NCBI GenBank assembly: GCA_020086605.1 | Contig: JACBWW010000052.1 | Coordinates: 642,594 to 706,593 of the forward strand | From: Lanius collurio | Taxonomy: Eukaryota; Chordata; Aves; Passeriformes; Laniidae | DNA: 64,000 bases | Direction of reading: 5' to 3' | Part shown: one piece after another, positions 56,655 through 64,000 of the stretch | Numbering within the stretch: the stretch's first letter is position 1 | Layout of the letters: every line of letters starts with the position of its first letter | Made by a program: the position numbers and the translations under genes | Notes under the pieces: generated by a model | Told to the model about the DNA's origin: nothing | Database searches by the model: none | What the model saw: only the letters and a program-made list of their open reading frames with translations

Positions 56655-58300
56655 CATGGTTACAAATAAAGAGTTGTTTATAGCTAATGGTCTCATGAAG
56701 ATTTTTATGACATCTAATCTTAAACTGCCTTGGCCCAAGAGGCCACCACTATCAGTTGGTGTGATATTTGACTTGATTTGTTCACATATTCTGAAAATTT
56801 ATGCTGTGTATCACATAATTCTCTGGCTGTTGTATCTCATCTTTTGCTTGAGAGATAGTTTAATGAAAAACAAATTTGAAAATGCCTTCTCTCCTAGCTT
56901 GCAGAGGAAATGAAGCACATACAATCACATAATTTTTTGATCCTCAGATCTGCATCTCCCACAAGCCTCTGAAGCCACTGACCAATTTTCAAACTGACAC
57001 AGGGACAGGGGCTCAAGGACCTCAAGTCTCTCCAAAGACTGTAAGTAGCAGAGAGTGGGCTCCCAAAGGAAGACAGCAGTCTCCTGTGACTTCAGACATT
57101 TAGATGAAAAATCAGCAGCCACAGGCTGGCTGGCCAGGCAACATGTCAGTGGCACAGAGTCACCCACTGTGCCCACATAACGGCAAGATGGGAATACAAT
57201 TGGTCAGGGAAAGGAGCAGGACACAAATCACAGAATAATGGGAAGCCATGCTCTAGTTCTATGTCCCATAAAACAATGCACTTTTATGTTACTGCCAGTT
57301 GCCTGCTAAAAGTGACCATTTGACCATCTAGATACGAACCTTCCTTACCTGGATTTATTATGGATGAAACTGTCTCCTCCACATGATCATCAGTTTTTCT
57401 CTTCCAGGAAGAGCCATTCTCTCTGATTTGGCAGCTGAGCTGCCCATGTGAGTGCTTTCCAAGCTTTCTCATGTGAAATTATCAAAGCTAGGTCAAATAC
57501 TTTAAACTAGTTGGTCTTTGCTGATTTTGCTGAGTTTGTTCAGATTAAACTCAGTCCAACATGAATAAATCCCTGTATGTATGCTGGACATGCTCTGAAA
57601 CACCACAGTCATCTTGTCTACTCATAACAGCAGGATGGGAGCTGGACCCTGGCTGAGGGAAACACTAAATAAGGCCAAACACTCCAGAATCTTGATGAGT
57701 CCTGGCGTTGATATGGGAAATGAGGCACTGCAGATCTGTGCAGCACCAGCTGGGGAAAGCAATTAGAGAGGGGAGCAGCCACCGGAATGCTTCACTGTGG
57801 GTTCCTGAGCTGCAGGATCCAGGCTAGGGATCCTAGCCACCCAAACATCATCAAGTTTTCAGAGACTTTTTTGAACAATGTATATGCAGTAATCAAGCTG
57901 AATAGCAATCTCCATTATCCACTGCAGTGCAGAGACACATCCAGTAGTAGAATCCTTATTGGCATTACTACAAATTATTAGGTCCACAGTCTGAAAAGCA
58001 CATGAGGATATACAACACTATACAGCAGCATATTAGAACTTTAGAAAAAGCTCATTTCAATATCAGCCTGCAAATTTGGTCAAGAACAGAAATAAGAGAG
58101 AAACTAATCTGAATATGACAATGGAAACAATTACTAACAAATAGATCTGCCTCCATCCAGGTACCATTTACAGTAGAATATGAAGAGCGGGTTGGGGGGA
58201 AACTAGACAGACCCATTGAGCTATACAGTTGCATTTTCTGTGAAGATATTATTATGTGAATCTTTAAATGGGCCACTCCATTTAGAAACAAATGTCTCTT
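56655..58300. other. Unassigned DNA between two related solo LTRs
   Basis: No gag, pol or env similarity, so the two LTRs are separate insertions rather than one provirus. Open frames here (for example 56925-57176) have no recognisable domain. Confidence 0.5.
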
Positions 58301-58304
58301 TTAG

Positions 58305-59093
58305 TGTTATAAATGAAACTGCCAATTAAATCGAATTAATAAATTGCATGAGCCAATTTATTAATATAAAAACAAACAGAATTTATTTTATGATCAAATT
58401 GACAATTTCGATTAGCCACTATAAAACGGCAGAGTCAAGCCTAGGTTCTTGACCCTGGGTGACACATACACAGCCCTGAACACCAGCAGTTCGGGTAGGT
58501 AGTGCACACCTTCGAGGTTTCTGAGTCTGGTTTTTATACAGTATTTCCTGCCTCCAGCTAGAAAATCCTTTATCTTTTTATATTCATCTTGTCTTCTATG
58601 GTCCTCTGGTCCAGAGATCAGGGGTCCGTTCAGATGTTGATGTGTTCAGGAACTCTTTTGTGTCTTTAGTTGATATTTTCCAGGAACTCTTCTTGTGTCA
58701 TTAAAATGAAGAGTCTTAGATAAGAGGTCCTTTCATCAGCATGGTCCAGGGAGGAACAGAAACTTAGATGATCATATCTGTTGCTCCTTTCAGATGGAAA
58801 AAGGATTTTCCAAGGGCAGAGTGGATTTGGAGTAGGTTGATGTGCTAGATGGATAGCTGGCTTCCTGATGATGATGGGTACTTGATACCTCTCTGGTGGA
58901 GGTGCCTGTGCTTCAGATGCAAATGTTATCACTGAGAAGGGTAACCCGTGACTCTGGCTGGGCTACCAGGGAACATGCCAAGGCACATTCCAAACATAAC
59001 ATCTTTGGATACATGTACAGTCTAATATCCCTTATACTTAAAATCAACCTTGATACCGTTTAATTTATTATGAATTTTGACTCATCTATAACA
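58305..59093 (-). mobile_element. Solo LTR, 4-bp TSD TTAG
   Basis: 789 bp, TGTTATAAATGAA...CATCTATAACA, flanked by TTAG (58301-58304 and 59094-59097). It matches 55903-56650 over most of its length with many changes. Confidence 0.85.
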
Positions 59094-59097
59094 TTAG

Positions 59098-60790
59098 GAA
59101 GTAAGAATATTTTTCAGTAATATGAAAGAGATAAGATACATAAATAATGAAAATGGAAGTGAGTATTACAAATTACAGGAACTGCATATGTATAAATACA
59201 TCTGTATCTTAAAGATTTCTTTCTGCACACTGCAGGTAACCTGGCAGAAGAGGCATATATCTACAGTGCTCAAAATGCCATTTATAGGAACACATTTCTT
59301 CAGATAATTCTTTTTCTATGTGGAAGCCTAATTACTCAGTGGTTTTTAGACAAGAAAAATAGAGTTCCATTTGAATTTAGAACTGGAGTCCAAGACAAAT
59401 CCAAGGGAGGAAAAGAAACATTTTACAGGTGGAGACTTACAGTCTAACTGCACAGTTAGGTAATACAAATGCCCCAGAAGGGAAGAGAAAAGCACAATGT
59501 TATGATTAATAACCCAAATGAGAATTAAGAAATCTGATCCAGTCTCCACACAAGACAGATTTATCACAGTTTTGTAGAGATATTACATAACTACATGAGA
59601 AAATATTTTCTTAAACTAACATGCACCTAATTAGGTGTGACAAACAGCTAATACAAAGCAATATTTTTCACAGAAGCTGGGCATTCAGAATGATATATCA
59701 TATAAATGAAGTTTCTAGCAATATAACTACCACTAATATTAGCATAACTGGACAATTCTGGCAGTCAAAGCCAAGTAAGGTGGTTATGTATCACTTGGTA
59801 AAAAAACCCTTATGGATAATCCTTTCAAAAACTAAACCCATTTTTAAGCCAGAGCTCTTTTAGAAAAGTGGTCAACTTTTTCAAAATTATTAAAGTGATC
59901 AGTCTTGCAGATGAATTTTTGATAGGAATTTTTTGATGGATAAATGGTAGGTGCTTAGTTCCCATAGATTTCAACAAATCTGCTTTTATATGCTTAGGTT
60001 GCCTGAATTTCAGTGGTGTTGATCAGATTCCAGCACCTCTAAACATGCCAGTAGCTTCTGAAAGCAGGACAGTTAAGTACTTTTGACACTTCTGTTTTGC
60101 TCCTTGGATAGGGTCTCTGCTCTGTCATCTGTAATATGACACCCTCACTGATGCTATTTTAGTGCAGAACTGCACATAATTTTTGTGATCTACTCTGCCT
60201 TATCTGTTTATTCAATAATTTCTTCCTTTTCTTCCTACCCCCACCAGTTGCTCCTAGTTGCAGAAAAATATGCTCTGGTAGGGATATTTTATAAATATCC
60301 CTAAATTTAGATATAAATTATTCTAAATTTGACTGTCAGTTTGCTTCTTCTTTTAGCACTGTCAAATTCTGTCAATTTTCTATAGAATCAGAATGAAATT
60401 CTCTGGAAGATAATCTGGATGGGATATACAATTCTTTAACCTGAAAGACCAAAGTGTCAAAGACTAACAGTACACTCTTGTCTTCGTAGGAGACCAGATC
60501 TGCCCTTTCTACCATATCATCCCAGCTTCCCTGTTTAGCCCCCTGCATTCATGGATGAAAGAATTTCAGACAGGATGGCACAACTGGGATGAAAATTAAT
60601 TCAAGGTTCTTGATACCTCTGCTATTCAGGGGCATAGATATCAAGAGGGAGGTAGAGAAAGATGAGGAGAAGGTATGGACTGTCTTTCTAAATACCAGAT
60701 TGAAACTGCCTCCTTTTGCCCAAGAAAAAATTTCTCTACAAATTCTTACTCTATACTTTGACAACTGAAGTTGTGTTTCTGGGTGCCTTG
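59098..60790. other. Intergenic, nothing recognised
   Basis: AT-rich, without LTR ends or coding-like frames. Confidence 0.5.
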
Positions 60791-60799
60791 CACAAAACA

Positions 60800-61660
60800 T
60801 CACAGAATACTGAGAGTCTCAGACGAGCAAGGAGAGCTATAGAATCACCAGTGCAAGCTCCTGTCCAAAGCAGTTCATCTTAAGGACCACATTGTTCAGA
60901 GCTTCCTCCTTGAAAATTTGGAGAATGGAGCCTGCAAAACTTCACTGGGCAACCTGTTTCATTCCTTGGCTGTCCTCATGGAGAGACATTTTTCCCCTCT
61001 ATCTGTTATCAATCTCCCCTTTATTCCCATTCTTCTTCTTCTTGTCCTTCCACACATGGCTGCAAAAAATCCTGGCTGTGTCAACCTCCTCATGACTTCT
61101 CTGATGACTCATCATCTGTCTCTTTTCCAAGCTGGTTCCTGTTTAGCTTCCTGTGCACCAGTATGCCCAGGTCCTTTTCCACAGAGCTGGTCCTCAGCCA
61201 GTCAGTGGCACTCCAGAGGGTTATCCCATCTCTGATATAGTACATTGTGTTTGCTCTTGTTGAAATTCCTACTGGCTCATTCCTGCAGTGTAGGAGTGCA
61301 CTTTAAATGGTCACTGGTTTTTGAGGCTTTGGATAGCATCCTAGAAGTTGCTATGATCCATAGACTTGACAAGGGCACGTGGCATAGGTAAAGCCATTAA
61401 ATATGACAGGCCCCAGGAGAAATCTCTCAGGACTCACAGCCAGTCTCAATGTGCAGTATGACTCCGTAAAGTGCTGCCTTAAGGCCAATCAGTTTCTCAC
61501 CTTTCCAGCAGTGTGCTTATCTAGCCTGTCACATCCCAAACTGGCTAAAAGATGCCATGGGAAGCAGCATATCAAGACAATAACTGCTACTCATCCCTCC
61601 TCCACAGAGCTCATCACTGTTAAATTAGTTGAGCATATCTAACCTTGGCAAGCACTAATC
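60800..61660 (-). mobile_element. Old CR1 LINE 3' region, minus orientation
   Basis: It begins with CATCACAGAATACTGAGAG, then CACTGGGCAACCTGTTTCATT, and later CCCAGGTCCTTTTCCACAGA with a following GGTTATCCCATCTC. These are standard landmarks of reverse-strand CR1, in order. It is diverged and carries small indels; the outer border is approximate. Confidence 0.7.
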
Positions 61661-61901
61661 ACCTTCTTCTAGACATGTCTGCCTTGAAGAATTTTGCCTA
61701 ACAACATGGGTAAGTGGTGAAAAACACAGGCAAGAAAATAGTTTAACTAGATTACAATATTTGTTTCCCTTAAGTTACTCAATAATAAAAATAAAATAAA
61801 ATAAAAATAATTTTTAAAAAATCTAAAATACAGACTTTCTATCCAGAAAAAAAGGAACAGGTTTTAAATCACCACATACTGCATTTATTGAGCAGAACAT
61901 T

Positions 61902-63217
61902 TGTAGTGGGTTGAATATGAGTTGACAGACAGATTTTTATACCAATGACGCTTCTCACAATTTACACATTTAAACCACACGGAAAGGCGGGAGTTTTCTC
62001 TTGTTCCAGCTCGCCAGCGGGAGGTGGGGGGGGGGGGCCTTGGAGCCTCCAGACCCCACCAGGCTGGGCCGAGGCCCCGGCACCCTGCCCCTCTCCCTGA
62101 CGCCGCGGCACGGACTCTGAGGCGCTGGGGAGGGAACCATCCCAGAGCCCAGGCAGCTAAACCCAGCCATGGACTGGCACACAGCTAAACCCAGCCATGG
62201 ACTGCCACACAGCTAAAATCGATCTGGAGAGGCTCCTTGGGACCGGTGGGTCCCTCTCCTGTCCACATGGAGCTGGTGGGAGCCAGCGGGAGCCTCCTGT
62301 CTGCAGCCAGAGCACACTTTGCGCTGAACTGAAGAAAACACCATGCAGCCAGCAGCACAAAAAGAGTGAGGCTTTCTTCACCATAAAGCCTGAACAAGAA
62401 CATTCTTAAACATAGAGGCTTCAGAGTCAGAGAGAGAGTGAGCCATGTGAGGCAGAGCTGGAAATGGTGATGGAGAAAAGGGGCGGTGCCGCGTTCTTCA
62501 TGTGTAGCTTAAAAATACTTCTGGCATGCGGTGGGTAGGAAACTGTAATATCTCAAACTGTTTGTCTCTTTAATCCATTTGAAGTGCATGGGGGGATGGA
62601 AGACTCATGTGTGGCCCGTGAAGATTGTGAAGAGTGCCTATGCCAGGCTATATAAAAGCAGTGAGAGGCTCTTAAAGACTTGTAGCAGAAAAAGCTTTTG
62701 TGTTCAGGCCAAAATGACCCATCCTTAAAAAGATTGATCACCCCATGTGATGGCCCAGGTGTGGCAGTGTGAAAAAACTGATATTTTTTTTTTCATAGAA
62801 GAGATGTATTACACCACAGCAGATTGTTTCTTTCCGGGCGAGTCTGTTGTTGGGGGCAGTTTGAGGAACCACACGAAGGAAGAAGAAACCTTTTTTTTCC
62901 TTAAGCGTAAGAGAGAGACTTTTCAAGAACTGCAACACTGACTAGAATCCTATGTTGTGTTATCTTTTGTGCTAGTTAAGAAAAAGAGTAAAGTGCTGGG
63001 AAGAAGGAGGGAGGTTGTTTGTTTTAATTTCTTGTTATATCTTTTAACTTTTAATTCTGTTAGTAGTAAAACTTTCTCCTTGTACTGCAACTGTTTAAGT
63101 TTGAACCTGTTTTGCCTTGTAGCTATCTAGTTTTCCTCAATATTTTCTTATTTTGTTTTCCTTATAAAATAACTGATTTTTTGTGTGCTTGACGCTTAGT
63201 TGTGTCAAACCACAACA
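61902..63217 (+). mobile_element. 1.3-kb solo LTR, perfect 5-bp TSD ACATT
   Basis: TGTAGTGGGTTGA...CAAACCACAACA, flanked by ACATT (61897-61901 and 63218-63222). It is an inverted copy of 25193-26592. A TATATAAAAG TATA-like box lies at about 62649. The U3 tandem repeat near 62154-62216 has about two units, against four in the other copy. A G run at 62027-62038 is present. Confidence 0.9.
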
Positions 63218-63222
63218 ACATT

Positions 63223-64000
63223 CTGGCAGAATCATGCCATGGGAAAATTGTTGACACATAGCTGTGGGTCTTTGCCATAAAGTTTTAGTATTGTCAGTAA
63301 AGGCATATTCTGTCATACACAAATTAAAGCCAATGTTAGGGTTTTTTTCCAACTTTTTCCAAGAGAATTTGAAACATTTCTAAGTTCTAAATGGAATACC
63401 TGCTTCTGTAACCTGGAGTGACATGTAACAAACCATGCACATATGTCAGCATCCAAAGCAGTTGAAGAAAAACAGACTGGGTGTCAAGGAGCAGGAAGTG
63501 CTGCTGATGGAATACATTGCTTGAAAAGTAGGTAACATTTCTTGACATAAATACCATTAGTCTTTAAGCTTAACATTTTCATTAGAAATGTTCAGGTATT
63601 TTTACTAATAATCCACAGAAATAGACGCTTCTCTGAAGCAGACAAGTATATTTAATTCTTTATTGCACAGAAAATTCCATGTCTAAAATGTATGTCAGTA
63701 AGGGGATCAGGAATGTTTAAAAAGGTAAGTTTTCAACACAAGGAGGTGCTGTTGACACTTAAATCTTTGGCACATATCCAGTCTTGCATCAAGACACAGA
63801 CTGATACATTTGCCAAAAAATTTTGATATGAGCGTTATTCCCCACATTCCAGGATGAAATCCTGTCTCTGTGCAAAGGGAATTTGTGCTATGTTATAAAT
63901 TTCAAAAACTTTGAAGAATAGACAAAGATCTGTACTACATTGTGTACAAATGTGTTTCTGTAAGACATTTATTATCAGAATTCACCTACAAGTTTCCAGT
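63223..64000. other. Intergenic, nothing recognised
   Basis: AT-rich flank to the window end, with no coding or repeat signal. Confidence 0.5.

Noticed and set aside
55903..59093. A provirus with LTRs at 55903-56650 and 58305-59093
   Set aside because: Each LTR has its own different 4-bp TSD and the DNA between has no retroviral content.

Overview
The window looks like vertebrate, specifically avian (probably passerine), non-coding DNA. The evidence is three CR1 LINE 3' ends, avian-type class I, II and III endogenous retroviruses (ERVs), and no bacterial operon structure. I found no convincing intact host gene. At least 30 kb of the 64 kb is LTR-retroelement sequence, nested several layers deep, with most elements on the minus strand. 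That density and the absence of genes would fit a non-recombining or heterochromatic chromosome such as the avian W, but this is an inference. A 358-base run of N (41580-41937) shows this is a draft assembly.

Layout, left to right. 1-3936: 5' half of a class II (ERVK/beta-like) provirus on the minus strand, running off the window edge. 4188-7110: degenerate LTRs and a reverse transcriptase (RT) scrap. 8585-9075: CR1. 9409-11418: truncated copy A of a short gag-bearing LTR element, then an oppositely oriented solo LTR of the same family. 13845-14417: solo LTR with a perfect 5-bp target-site duplication (TSD). 15761-18510: a 2.75-kb non-autonomous provirus (element C) with a tRNA-Ile-like primer-binding site (PBS). 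19460-20126: solo LTR. 20.1-24.0 kb: unassigned, with a microsatellite. 23971-32520: class II provirus D with a 6-bp TSD, carrying copy B of the short element inside gag and a 1.4-kb LTR inside integrase. 32.5-39.2 kb: mostly unassigned. 39241-48146: gamma-like (class I) provirus with gag-pol-env, interrupted by a solo LTR. 48151-54446: ERVL (class III) provirus without env, inserted exactly at the edge of the gamma-like provirus. 55903-59093: two related solo LTRs. 60.8-61.6 kb: CR1. 61902-63217: plus-strand partner of the LTR found inside provirus D.

The most notable object is copy B (28282-30788, 2507 bp, LTRs of 297 bp each, perfect 6-bp TSD GTTCAT). One reading frame on the minus strand joins a retroviral Gag matrix-like domain, a GC-rich Ala/Arg/Gly/Ser linker, and a clearly recognisable Y-box-type cold-shock nucleic-acid-binding domain with a Pro/Phe/Tyr-rich tail. 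Two in-frame stops break the frame in this copy; at one of those sites the related copy A still has a sense codon. I read this as a non-autonomous retroelement that captured a host Y-box-like gene and fused it to gag. I know of no description of such an element, but I could not search.

All retroviral genes here are broken by stops, frameshifts, deletions or insertions. Several proviruses nevertheless have near-identical LTRs, which points to recent insertion of already defective templates or to later sequence homogenisation.
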